From NCBI RefSeq assembly GCF_000972845.2, contig NC_040027.1, forward strand, positions 13,135,760 through 13,199,759: a DNA stretch of 64,000 nt, given 5' to 3'. The number at the start of each line of letters is the position of its first letter. The stretch's first letter is position 1. Below the pieces are notes generated by a model. It saw only the letters and a program-made list of their open reading frames with translations. It was not told the origin of the DNA and made no database searches. The DNA comes from Larimichthys crocea. Lineage: Eukaryota; Chordata; Actinopteri; Sciaenidae. Both the position numbers and the translations under genes were made by a program. This document shows, one piece after another, positions 11,640 through 22,759 of the stretch.

Positions 11640-12860
11640 TTTTAATTTGTCAAATGTTTGCTGCTTTTTCATGCAGAAGTTTGTAGGTAATAAAGTAAAA
11701 TTTCTTCAATTATTTGGGATTTTTGGGAAAGTGTGTGTTACATTTTAAGGCTCTCATATGATCATACAATTATGTAATGAGTATTTTGAAGTATCATGTA
11801 GTCGGGGTGCCTTTGCCCAGTGTTTAATCGACCTTTTGCCCTTTGATGGATGTCATTCCCGTCTGTCGCCTGTCATTCTTCAGGCCCAAAAATATCTTAA
11901 TAATAAAAATTAAAAAAGTATCATTTACTGAATCTGCAGACAGATTGTGTATGGTTTTCATTTTCTGGAGTTTAAATGTTTCATTCGTAGGTGCAGTTAT
12001 TTTGCTGAACACTTATCTGACCTAAGCTGCCTTTATATTACAGCCTGCATGTGCAGCCAAGTAGCACGGTTTAATGATTGTTGGTTATCTGAGCTGCTGT
12101 TTTGAAGTGAGATGATATACAGGGTATGTTCAGATCAAGTTTACCAGCCCTTAAGGCCAAATAATTGTATTTGAAAGATAACTGGGGTGATTTGTATGTT
12201 TAGGTCTTAAAGTGATGAAAGGAGGCAGAAGCAGAACATCACAGGCTTTTTCAGACATGCAGTTAAGGGCCTAAAAATCCTTTCAGAATATCCAGAGGGA
12301 TCAAAAATCTGAGGAGCATATCACACATAAAACTAACTCTGGTGGCCAAAGTAGATTAAACGCATCATGTGGGACTTTTAAGGCTGCGTTTGGACTTCAT
12401 TTTCAGAGACTGAAGTCATTTTTTAGAAAAGAAAAACACACACTCTCTGAAGTGTGTGAGTGCGTCTTACTGAAACTCACACATTTACCATAAAATCAAC
12501 CCCTGCTCTGAGGTCTCGCGTGGCCAATTAAATCTAATCAAATCAAATAAGTACCATTAACATCGCATCAATCATCATAAATCATTTTAAGGCTGACGAA
12601 CTCGGTGAACTCCTTTTTATAAGTACATCATTAAACCTGTAGTGATTCTTTTATTGCAGTTTGGGAGTGACTGAAACATCATTCCAGCTTAATCATTTAC
12701 TCCTATACACACCATTTGTTTTAGATGTAATATGCTATGTTGTTACAGCCATATCTCTCGCCATATCTCTCGCTATAAACTGAGATTAATAAGCAATAAA
12801 CGCGTGCACATACAGGCGCACAGGCGCAGGCGTGCGCTTTCAAAGGAGCTGTAAACGTGT
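11640..12860. other. Intergenic, nothing recognised
   Basis: No gene, RNA or repeat family was identified. Base composition resembles the neighbouring intergenic DNA. Confidence 0.35.
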
Positions 12861-12865
12861 CTATG

Positions 12866-12898
12866 CATGTGTGTGTGTGTGAGTGTGAGTGTGTGCAT
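12866..12898 (+). repeat. TG microsatellite, imperfect
   Basis: A run of TG dinucleotides interrupted by GAG steps. Likely polymorphic. Confidence 0.8.
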
Positions 12899-13140
12899 AT
12901 GCATATACACATGGCCGGGCCTGTGTGAAGTGCACATGGGTAATAATTACATTTGCACTACAATGCACCACATGGACCTGCTGTTTGCCCAGTGTGACAT
13001 AACAAATAAGTCCATAAATATATGAACAAAGTTGTAGCGTGCATGGAAACTATCTAAGACCAACAGAGGGTCGATGTGATGCAGTAAAAGAGCCCATTAA
13101 TGTACTCATACGTTTGATTTAAAGTGTTTTTAGAGTTCTA

Positions 13141-13320
13141 AAGAGTTCAAACTACCCAGAAAATGCAGCAGAATGAGTAAATAAAAGTTGCACAACCAGA
13201 AAGTTGTGCAACTTATAATTATGCCCTGCCAGCTGAGTAAAATTCCCAGAAAATGCAACAGAGTTTTCTCGTCACCCCCCCAGCTGAGTAAAATTCTCAA
13301 AAAATGCAGCTCAGTGTTGC
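13141..13320. repeat. Short tandem duplications with a small hairpin
   Basis: The phrases CCAGAAAATGCA and CAGCTGAGTAAAATTC recur two to three times, suggesting a diverged tandem unit of roughly 50-60 bp. A perfect 12-bp inverted repeat lies within it: AAGTTGCACAAC at 13185-13196 and its complement at 13203-13214, separated by 6 bases. No protein or RNA family is recognised. Confidence 0.5.
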
Positions 13321-13409
13321 ATTTACGAACACTAGGGGGCAGCTTTTGTGATTTAATGCACTGCCTGTGGCTCAGCCTGCATACAGGTGCAAACACATAA
13401 AATAGATTT

Positions 13410-13470
13410 TTATATCTATATATAGAGATATATATATATAGAGAGAGATTTTTATATACATATATATTAA
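13410..13470. repeat. AT/AG simple repeat
   Basis: Alternating TATA and GAGA tracts upstream of the slc34a2 promoter. Confidence 0.75.
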
Positions 13471-13694
13471 TTTTCTGCTCTAACTCTGATAAACTCCGCT
13501 GACATGACACTGGATAAGAAGAATTTCCTGCATCGACTCTCAGCATATCATCTGTTTTATCACAGTTTGCCCCACATACGAGATGCACCTTACCAGTAAA
13601 GCTGTACCGTGCACAGGTGTGCGCGACCTTTGAACCGAGAGCAGGTTGTGTGTAAGAGTGTGTGTGTACGTATGTGCGCGTGCGCCCGCGGCGC

Positions 13695-13701
13695 TATAAA
13701 A
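13695..13701 (+). promoter_or_regulatory. TATA box, probable slc34a2 promoter
   Basis: TATAAAA in a locally GC-rich context (GCGCCCGCGGCGC just upstream). It is placed correctly for a short non-coding first exon that ends at a GT donor at 13780. The link to slc34a2 rests on position and strand. Confidence 0.6.
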
Positions 13702-13724
13702 GCATCTCTCAGCCTCGAGGTGAG

Positions 13725-13779
13725 CAACAGGTAACCCAGGTGAAGCCTCCTCCACGCGACTCAGAGCGCTCCGCTGCAG
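13725..13779 (+). other. Probable non-coding first exon of slc34a2
   Basis: Inferred from the TATA box about 30 bases upstream and a good donor (CAG|GTGCGT) at 13779/13780. The next acceptor (TGTAG|CTTTTC, exon from 14288) lies just before the start codon at 14302. The exact start is a guess to within a few bases. Confidence 0.5.
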
Positions 13780-14301
13780 GTGCGTATACAGCCATCACTC
13801 TCTTTCTTCCACCTGAGGAAGAAAGAGAGAGGCCACACGGGCTCATGGGAAATTATTATTATAATCGAGGATTTATTGTTTCGGTCTTGTCTCAATTTGA
13901 TGTTTGAGGATCCAGGAAGAGTGAATGATGCGGTATTTTTAGTCAAATAATCAGACGGCTATTACAGTAATTACTTTGTTTTTGTGTGTGCGCCTTTTTA
14001 AAGTGGTTTATTTTAATTTCATCACGGCAGTTTTGGAGATTTGGCTCGACTTAATCAGCCATACAGGTGGTGATCATTTATTCGTGTTATGATAGAAAAA
14101 TTGCATTGAAAAAGTGCTTTTATTTTGAAAGGCTGCATCAGTTTAAAAGTAGTAAATCTGCTTCTAAGTCCTTCTGTGTTTGTTAAAGTTGTATAAAGTG
14201 TGTGTTTATATGATACAATACAACACTGTGTGTATAATTATCTGTAGATAAAGCACTGATCTGAGTTGTTTTGTGTCCTTACTGTAGCTTTTCAGATAGC
14301 C

Positions 14302-17300
14302 ATGGCTCCAAGACCAGAAGCAGGGTCCGATTCCACCCCTTCCCTGGGTTTGTGACTTTCTTCCTTTGTCTTGGATACTTTAAACCTCTTGAGACTCAGT
14401 GTTTTCTATTCGTTAACATTCCCTCCGGTCTGTCCCTCCATTAGACGACAACACCTCAACTAAAGATGTGGCTGTCCTGCCTGCTTACTCTACCGTGGAC
14501 CTGGTGAAAGAGGATCCAAATGATGATCCCTGGGATCTCCCAGAGCTCAAAAACACCGGGGTCAAGTGGTCAGGTGAGGAGGCAGCTTGCTGTTCATCCT
14601 GCTGCACTGCACAGAGTGGATACACAAAAACTGGATTCTGATTCCTTATTTTGTTTTTCTTTCCAGAGCTGGACACAAAAGGGAAGATTAAGAGAGTGTT
14701 GACTGCGATTTTGAAGAGCGTTCTGCTGCTCGGACTTCTCTACCTGTTTATTTGCTCGCTGGATGTTCTCAGCTCTGCTTTCCAGCTAGTCGGAGGTAAA
14801 ATGAGTTCACAGAATTACATTTAATATCTTTGGCCTTTATCACCAGCCATAACTGCACATTTACTTTATTGACTTGATAAAGCCAGGTCTTATGTAATGC
14901 GTATAGAGCGTTGTGTTTTTGACCTGAGGGTGTTTGTGTGCAGGCAAAGTTGCCGGTGACATCTTCCAGGACAATGTTGTGTTGGCCAACCCTGTGGCTG
15001 GGCTAGTGATCGGGGTGTTAGTCACAGTGCTGGTGCAGAGCTCCAGCACCTCCTCCTCTATTGTGGTCAGCATGGTGTCCTCTGGATGTAAGCACACACA
15101 CACACACACACACACACACCAGAACATGGAAGATGCATTTACTATACATTTAAGTAACGTTACTCATATTTTTCAGTGCTGGACGTCCAGTCTGCTGTGC
15201 CGATCATCATGGGTGCCAACATTGGAACATCTGTCACCAACACTATCGTGGCTATGATGCAGGCAGGAGATCGAAATGAGTTTCGCAGGTAAATCAGAGC
15301 GTCATCAAGCATTTTGTGACACATAAAGGGCTAAAACTCCACGAGGTAGGTGTTCATGACTGTGTGCCTTCACTTCCAGAGCGTTTGCCGGTGCTACAGT
15401 CCACGACTTCTTCAACTGGCTGTCTGTGCTCATCCTTCTGCCCCTGGAAGTAGCCACAGGTGTCCTGTACAAACTCACCAACCTCGTGATCGAATCCTTC
15501 AACATCCAATCCGGAGAGAACGCCCCCGACCTGCTCAACGTCATCACGGACCCTCTCACAGACTCCATCATCCAGGTAGGAGGATTTGAAATCATCAAAA
15601 AAATATATGCAACAATAACATACAAGAGTTTATTTATTTGATGAGTGTTAAAATCTGTGTTGTTTCAGCTGGACAAATCTGTTATCACCGCCATTGCCAC
15701 CGGTGACCCAGCAGCCAAAAACATGAGTCTGATCAAAAAATGGTGCAAGAAAGAGACCAACACGGTAAGAAAGCAACAAGAGCTGCATCACATGCATTAA
15801 TTATTAGTTTGCCACATGCTGAACATAACAAAGTTACAGTAAAAACATATGATAAAGCTGTGGTTACCTCTGCTTTTTTCTGTTAATGACTGATATTGTC
15901 CTTCTATTGTGACCGCAGTCATTCAGTCATTAGATCATACTTTGAAGGTGTGTTATTTTATAAAAGGTGGAATGTCACGTATGATAATTTAAAGATTAAC
16001 TTCATTCACTCGCATGATAAGCTTGTTTTTGTCTTCGATCTTTTCTCACAGACTTTCTGGAATGCGACCGTGGACATCTGCCCTGCCGGCGGGCTCTGCT
16101 GGGAAGAAGGAAACCAGACCTGGACACAGATGAACTCCACTGAGACCATCTACCTGCAGAAATGTAAGCGTGTCTACATCAGGGAATGCCTACTGTCTTG
16201 CAGAGAGAAAAAAAAGAACATTTACAAAGCAATTAGGATTACCTGATCCGCTGGAGCTCAGTGAAACATTAGATACAACAACCTCCTTCATTCAGACCCT
16301 CTGATGTACGGACAATGACTACCTTTGAGCCTTTATAGTGACTCAGCTCATACCCTCGTACTCTTGACCCGTCTACCTACTCAATGGGTCTATTCATGCT
16401 GTCTTACCAAAGCTCAGGATTCTTTAAAGTATTCTGCCTCCAATTAAAGTAAATACTTTTGTGCCTAAAGCACAAATGTTTCAGTTTAATTAGAACAAAA
16501 ACCGGTCTTGAGGAAAATGTTTTTAAATCACAAGGAAAGACCGTCCACCCCCTCCCTGATTAAAAAATGCTGTTTTATCAGCTCCTTTTATCAAAGAAGC
16601 TCCAAAGTCAGTCATCCACATCAGGCTATTATTAGCTGTCACATAATGCATCGAGCAGACCTTTCAATGCCAATTTATCTGTGTCTGTCCATTGCAGGCA
16701 AACACCTCTTCGCCAATGTTAATTTGCCAGACCTGGCGGTCGGCCTCATTCTCCTCGCTCTGTCTTTGCTCGTCCTCTGCACCTGCCTCATCCTCATCGT
16801 CAAGCTGCTCAACTCTATGCTGCAGGGACAGGTGGCGGTGGTCATCAAGAAGGTGCTCAACACAGGTAAACAAAAAAAGAAAGTTCTAATTTATCAGTGA
16901 ATATGCTCGCTGCAGCCTGTTTGATAGTCAGCACATCTGCCTCGATGGTGTTGCTTGATGAGCGACACAGGTACAGCCTCCCTGTTGCTTCTGGCTCACC
17001 TCCAGGTTCATCCGTCCTGTTGTGTGAAGGGAAAAGCTCAGGCACAAACATTTCTTTGATAAAACTCCCTGCTCATAATGTGTGCAGTCACACTGTGCCT
17101 ACTTCATCAGGTTTATTGCTCACCTCCAGCCTTTCTGTTTGACTACAGACTTCCCCTTCCCCTTCACTTGGGTTACCGGCTACATTGCAATTTTCGTGGG
17201 AGCTGGAATGACCTTCATTGTACAGAGCAGCTCCGTCTTCACCTCTGCTATAACTCCTCTCGTTGGTAAGTCATCATTCATATAAAGATCGGGCTGTATT

Positions 17301-18633
17301 TTCTTAAAATGTTTGATTTAATGACACCATGATTTACATCCTGTCAATCTTCTTTCACCAGGTATCGGTGTCATTAGCCTTGAGAGAGCCTACCCTTTGA
17401 CACTGGGCTCAAATATTGGTACAACAACCACTGCTATTCTCGCTGCTATGGCTAGTCCTGGAGAAACACTAGCCAACTCCTTGCAGGTAAGAAGCAATAA
17501 AAAGTTGCTCTTGTGAGCCTGTTTTCAGCCACCATGCTCGCAGCCTGGCTCTATTGGCGCGATATTGGTCTGTGGGTCAGTCTACCACTTTAGTAGAAAT
17601 GGAAATATCTTGTTCTGTTGTAACTACCGGTCATGGTCCCAAGAGAATTAAATGATCTGCCTATGTTTTTCCAGCACCACCAACAGGTTGACATTTTTTT
17701 TGGGGTTTAAATAAAATATTGCAAACGTTGTTTGATGGATTGTCATGAAAGTCAGAACAGATATTCGTGGTCCCCTCAGGATAACTCTTTGTAGGGTACA
17801 TTCACCAGATATTTAGTTGGTACCAGACAAGAGAATGATCTGAATTTTAAACAAATACATGGAAATAATTCAGTAGAAAACCTCAAACCTTGCTACAAAA
17901 TATATACAGAACATATGACAAATGTTCTTCTATCTAGCATCTACCATTAGGTCCAATTTTAGTTGGAATACTTTGCTTTATAACCAAATACTTGCATGAT
18001 GATGAGGCTGTTGACTCTTGGTCTTGATTGATATTTTCTATGAGATCTAACACTGACAGTCTGAATGTCCTCTGTGTTTTCCTCTAGATTGCACTTTGTC
18101 ATTTCTTCTTCAACATCATGGGTATCCTGCTGTGGTATCCAATCCCCTTCATGCGGGTGCCCATCAGGTTGGCCAGAGGGCTTGGAAACCATACGGCCAA
18201 GTACCGCTGGTTTGCCGCCCTCTACCTCATCCTGTGCTTCCTGGTTATGCCCGTGACTGTGTTCGGCCTGTCGCTGGCCGGCTGGCAGGTCCTGGTTGGC
18301 GTCGGCGTGCCCATCGTTGTGTTGATTATCTTTGTGATCATTGTCAATGTGATGCAGTCTCGCTGCCCTCGCTACCTGCCCAAGTTGCTCCGCACCTGGG
18401 AGTTTTTGCCCAAGCCTCTGCACTCGATGGCGCCGTGGGACACTGCGGTGACCTCCATGTTCGGTTTCTGTGGCAACCACTGCTGCTGCTGCTGCAAGAG
18501 GTGCAAGTGCTGCAACAAAGAAGACGAGGAAAAGGTGAGCAGGGGCAGCAAGAAGAGTCTGGAGATGTACGACAATCCCGCCATGACAAGAGATGAAGAT
18601 ACAAAGGAGGCCGTTAAAGCAACACAGCTTTAA
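14302..18633 (+). CDS. slc34a2: Sodium-dependent phosphate cotransporter NaPi-IIb (SLC34A2), complete
   Basis: Apical Na+/phosphate cotransporter of gut and other epithelia. Coding exons: 14302-14347, 14445-14573, 14667-14795, 14944-15087, 15177-15288, 15380-15575, 15669-15764, 16052-16163, 16698-16865, 17149-17265, 17362-17486 and 18088-18633. All are GT-AG and in phase, giving 639 residues. The two inverted family repeats are plain: QSSSTSSS at about 133-140 with [10 protein letters not shown], and QSSS at 403-406 with [11 protein letters not shown]190, A192 and D196 (FAGATVHD) match electrogenic IIa/IIb transporters rather than IIc. The extracellular loop in exon 9 has NAT, NQT and NST sites and paired cysteines. 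The C-tail has the cysteine cluster [15 protein letters not shown] typical of IIb and ends in TQL, a class I PDZ-ligand pattern. Teleosts have more than one slc34a2 copy; which one this is cannot be told here. Confidence 0.93.
15093..15119 (+). repeat. CA microsatellite in slc34a2
   Basis: About 13 CA units a few bases after the donor at 15088. Confidence 0.9.
17640..17850 (+). repeat. Decayed dispersed repeat (family D-like) in an slc34a2 intron
   Basis: Phrases such as TGGATTGTCATGAAAGTC and GGTCCCCTCAGGATAA resemble a widespread fish repeat also seen at 58795-59020 and near 36765. Heavily diverged; boundaries are approximate. Confidence 0.35.
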
Positions 18634-19050
18634 TATTATTAAGTTCAGTTTATATCTATAACTAATACTCAATGCAATAACGTATTTGGAACACACTTGT
18701 AATTTGGTCATCTCTCAGGTTGTGGTATGTTCATGATTAAGCACTCCCGTCTGTCAACATAATGTTGGAGAGTATGAACAGAAGTGTTGGACATATTATT
18801 ACAAACCTGCCATTTCTGTGATGTTTATTCTATGATGTTTTCAGTTTATTGTTCAGACTCACTATCAGCTATGACATAACTATGGGTTGTTCCGAATTTA
18901 TTTTTATATTTTTATGATATATGTTAAGAGGCCTTTGGTTTTATTTTCAACTTTAAATTTCACATGTTTAATGTAGCATTTAAAATATTTGTTATCCTTC
19001 AGTATTTAAGACTATAATATTTGTAAATAAAAAGAAATTACTATTTTTAA
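18634..19050 (+). other. slc34a2 3' UTR with polyadenylation signal
   Basis: AT-rich sequence after the TAA stop, with AATAAA at 19026-19031, which predicts a 3' UTR of about 410 bases. No other canonical AATAAA precedes it. Confidence 0.65.
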
Positions 19051-19834
19051 AGTGCAATACTGTCAGGTTCTTTTTTTCGTCCGTTTCCATCACTTCTATG
19101 CAGATAACACAATATTCATATGTTCGACCAGAAGTTGTTTCTAGGCACTGATGTGTCATTTTAATCATTTAATTTGATCAGATGAGATACTGTCGGCCAT
19201 GCATGTGTGTTTCAGATGATAGATCAGAATGTTTCCTGCAATGTGTTAAAGAAAATGGCTTCGTGTCACAAAATAGTTTCACTCTTTCATATCTGATTTG
19301 CCTTTGAACGGAAATGTTGTGACTTCAGGCCAAAGCACAAGGCAAAGTCTACTGCAGAATTAGGGCAGTGTTATACTGGCAGGTCCATTTATTCTGCATT
19401 TTTTCAATTTGTGTTTAGAAAAATGTTTTTTTTAATAATAAATAAAATCTAATAGATAATTAGATATTAAAAAGACTTTTAATCTTTAGTTTGATCAAAT
19501 GTACGGTATGTACAGTTTGTGTTTTTGTCAGACACAATGTAAAGAAGAAAAAGTTGCCAGAACTTAAAATTATAAGTTACACTTACAAATTAAATTAAAT
19601 TAAAGTTTTGCTTTTAAGTTTGTTCAACTTTCTCTTAACGCCTCTCTATCTTTGTTGTAACTTAATCCAAATTTCACACTGTTTAACTGCTATAGTGCTG
19701 AAATAATGTGATAATTTTGTCAGTTCACCATACTTTGTATGAAAATAGTTTTTAGTTATCGGAATATTTATGAAATTCGTGTCAAGTGTAACCCAGTTTT
19801 TTCTTTTTTCATCAGATTTTTGTACTATTTCTAC

Positions 19835-19890
19835 ATCTACATCAGAAAACAATTTCCCTACGGGGATTAATAAAGTACTTCCGATTCTGG
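19835..19890 (+). repeat. Retroelement 3'-end-like fragment
   Basis: The phrase TTCCCTACGGGGATTAATAA followed by AGTACTTC resembles the 3' terminus of common fish non-LTR elements (a pattern ending in AATAAAGTAT). Very short, so low confidence. Confidence 0.35.
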
Positions 19891-20390
19891 TTCTACTTTC
19901 CCGACACACATCAGATAGTTTCACAACTCTAAAGTCAAAGATGGAGATTAGCAAGGCAATGCAAGGACGGAAATTTAATACAATGATAAACAATGATAAA
20001 ATACTATACTGAATCGTGACAGTAAATATAAATATTGAGCAAGTAATCCTTGGTATAAGAGCTACAAGGTTGGTGGTATTTAGTTTTAGTTGTTCAGTGG
20101 GAGTTCCAGTTTCATAATACTTCTTTTACAAAAGCTGTCAGCATGTTGCAACAAAATGGTTCAGGAATGTTCACAAAGATATCAGCAGCGTAAGAACAGC
20201 TGACTGTTTGACTTCAGCCAACGACCACAGATAAACTCTTCTGGAGAAACTACGTTTCCCAGCACACTATCTACACACTTGTTGGGAATGTTGGGAATGC
20301 AATAAAAACCACTAAGGAATCTGTATGTGGAGCACGTTTAAGCTGTTTGAAGTCCGTGCAGCTCACATAATTTTTATTCTCTACTATACG

Positions 20391-20443
20391 TGGACTTTGC
20401 TGTGGAGTAAAATGGAGATTATTTTACTCCACAGCAAAGTCCA
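20391..20443. repeat. Perfect 23-bp inverted repeat with 7-base loop
   Basis: Bases 20391-20413 are the exact reverse complement of 20421-20443, around the loop GGAGATT. Each arm contains TTTGCTGTGGAGTAAAA or its complement. Stems this long and perfect are rare by chance. No coding frame or known RNA family is recognised. Confidence 0.9.
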
Positions 20444-21214
20444 TTATCTCACAATAACATGAATTATTTTCACCTGTTCGACTCTTTAGGCCAGTGTGTG
20501 AGTATGATTATGGATTTGTTCATGGTTAAATAAGAAAATAATAAAAAAAAATGTACTCATTATACAAAAGAAAAACAAATTAAAAAAACAAACTCTAGCA
20601 TTCAAAATGCAAATCCAATTATGGTTGGAAAAAACAACATATATTCTCTCAGGGCCTGTAAGCAATCTGTGCCAAGACTCAACCTGCAATAAACCGGATT
20701 ATCAGCAGTCAAGGTTTCATCAGTCATTATGTTATCAACTCATTTAAATCTCTACTTGGTAACTCAAGGGATCATCCGAGCACAAGAAAAACTTTCCACC
20801 TCTCTAATTGTTGCAGATCACAGTAATTTTACTTTCCATTATCAAATTATCAGATTTACACGATACAAGGTCAACTTGCTCTGTATCAAGTAAGCAACTA
20901 ATTAGTTGTTGTTAATGATCTACTAGATTTATACATCTGAGATTGTATGCGAGTACACGCTGAAAAAACATACTGGCCACTGGTGAAGAAACAAGATGTA
21001 AACACTGAATCTTTTTCACATTATTCAGCATGTTTGCTAACATATTTATACATGCAGCAGACACAGAGCAACATTATCATTGATTTGGAGTTGTGTTTCT
21101 GTCCAACTGATGAATCCAAGTCTAATATTCACTCTCTTTAAACTCTGTTGTTGTTCACCACCAACTCCTGAGTGCAGTATCTTATGGTAAATCATTTACC
21201 AAATGAATTACCAA

Positions 21215-21580
21215 AAACTGCAGTTCCTCAAACGTCCACTTGAGGCTGGCTACAGAACGAGTCAGTCTCCATAAGTCCCCAATGTTAAAATGTCCAACTT
21301 CACAGCAGAAATAAACATGTTTACAGCCTGGTACAAAAAACAGTTTTGGTCTCTATAGCTAATTTCCCTGTTCATGACAACTGAGGGTGAATATTTATAA
21401 AACTCACCTGTTCAAATTATATTAAGACTTAAAGTTATGCAGGATTAACAGCATGGCCACTTTAATTGACAGGTAGGTGCCAACACATATGACTTGTTTG
21501 AGCACCAAGGCTTCATTCAGACCGTCTTAACTCTTCAGAAACCTGTGGTTGACATCCATGTTTAATACTGTCTATAGTTG
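21215..21580 (-). repeat. Dispersed repeat family A, copy 4
   Basis: Reverse-oriented, nearly full-length copy beginning AACTGCAGTTCCTCAAACG and ending in the block that contains CATCCATGTTTAATACTG. Confidence 0.75.
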
Positions 21581-22329
21581 CCAGTTGTAGTCAGAAACAT
21601 TGCTGATGAAAGTGACGTGAATGAATCCAAACAGTGAAAAAGTTGGGCGCCACAAAACCAAATCTGTCACTCTGAGTAATCCCTTTCACATTAAATGAAT
21701 TTATCGGCCTAATTCTCAATATTAAAATATTGATTAGAGCAGCTTTAGCTTTTCAGCAGTGTGTTAGATCACTATACTTTACAGCCTGCTCCTCCCATTT
21801 GTAGCAGCTCTGTGTCATTCTGCACCTTAGCAATTACCCTGTGTTTTAAAATGGGCTATTCTGTTTTATAACTACCAATGAGTAACAGTGCTAGCCAATG
21901 CATACTGATGAACAATAAAGCAGATATACGACCGCCTATTGAAGGCCCTGTACGCCCACACAGAGACTGTGTGATTAGACCTCTGCTTGACTTGTAGCTG
22001 GGTGAAGGGCGTAATTACATCAGGGCACCAAACTTCATAAATAAACAGTAATAAAGTTGCAATTTCCTAAAAACAAATAGTTGCAACAAACCAAATAAAA
22101 GTCCAATAGATATTGATCTAAGTAATTTCCAATGGTACTTTTGTTTACAAATATATCCAAGGGCCCAATTTGCTTTATATGTGTTTTTATTCATTTTAAT
22201 TACAAGAGTAAAAAAAAAATATTTGTTGTACATTTTCCAAAAAGAAGTCAGTAAACTATATTCTTCTATCTACTATCTTCTAATTGAAAAGAGTTGTCTG
22301 GAGTCAATTATTCTAAATAGAGTGAGTTA

Positions 22330-22750
22330 ACAGAGTGTGAATGTGATCCTGTAAAATATATTATTATAAATTTCTGGCTAATAATTGCAGTACATTTACA
22401 GTAATATATCGTAATTGTAATATAGTTGACAATCACAGCATTATACTATACAGACACAATATTAATGTAAAGAAATATAGTATTTCCCAATATTATACTG
22501 TGTTTTCACAGCAACCTAACCACATCATATTGTAAAAACACAGTATTTTGCTGTTAAATTCCAGCATGGTGTTTATCACATTACTTGTAATTTACTTACT
22601 GTATTATAACTGCAACTTAGTAGCCACTAGATTTCCATGAAATACTGTAATTTTACGTAGAAACATTTGCGGTTGCTTCAGAAAGCTGCCTGTAATATTC
22701 CAAATAATAACCCATCATACGCTGCAAAAGTGCCATTACAGTAATGTACT
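22330..22750. repeat. AT-rich dispersed repeat rich in TACAGTA motifs
   Basis: Repeated TTACAGTAAT, ACTGTAATTTTAC and AACACAGTATTTT phrases on both strands are typical of a short non-coding repeat frequent in fish genomes. Exact termini were not found. Confidence 0.45.
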
Positions 22751-22759
22751 GTGAAATAA

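Larger units (their letters stand above)
19070..21214. other. Intergenic, mostly unassigned
   Basis: Contains the short retroelement tail at 19835-19890 and the hairpin at 20391-20443, listed separately. Nothing else was recognised. Confidence 0.4.

Noticed and set aside
13130..13588. 152-codon minus-strand frame
   Set aside because: Built on short tandem repeats and an AT microsatellite (low-complexity YIYISIYRYK); no gene evidence.
17959..18711. 250-codon minus-strand frame under the last slc34a2 exon
   Set aside because: Shadow of the GC-rich coding exon. The plus-strand frame clearly encodes the NaPi-IIb C-terminal half.
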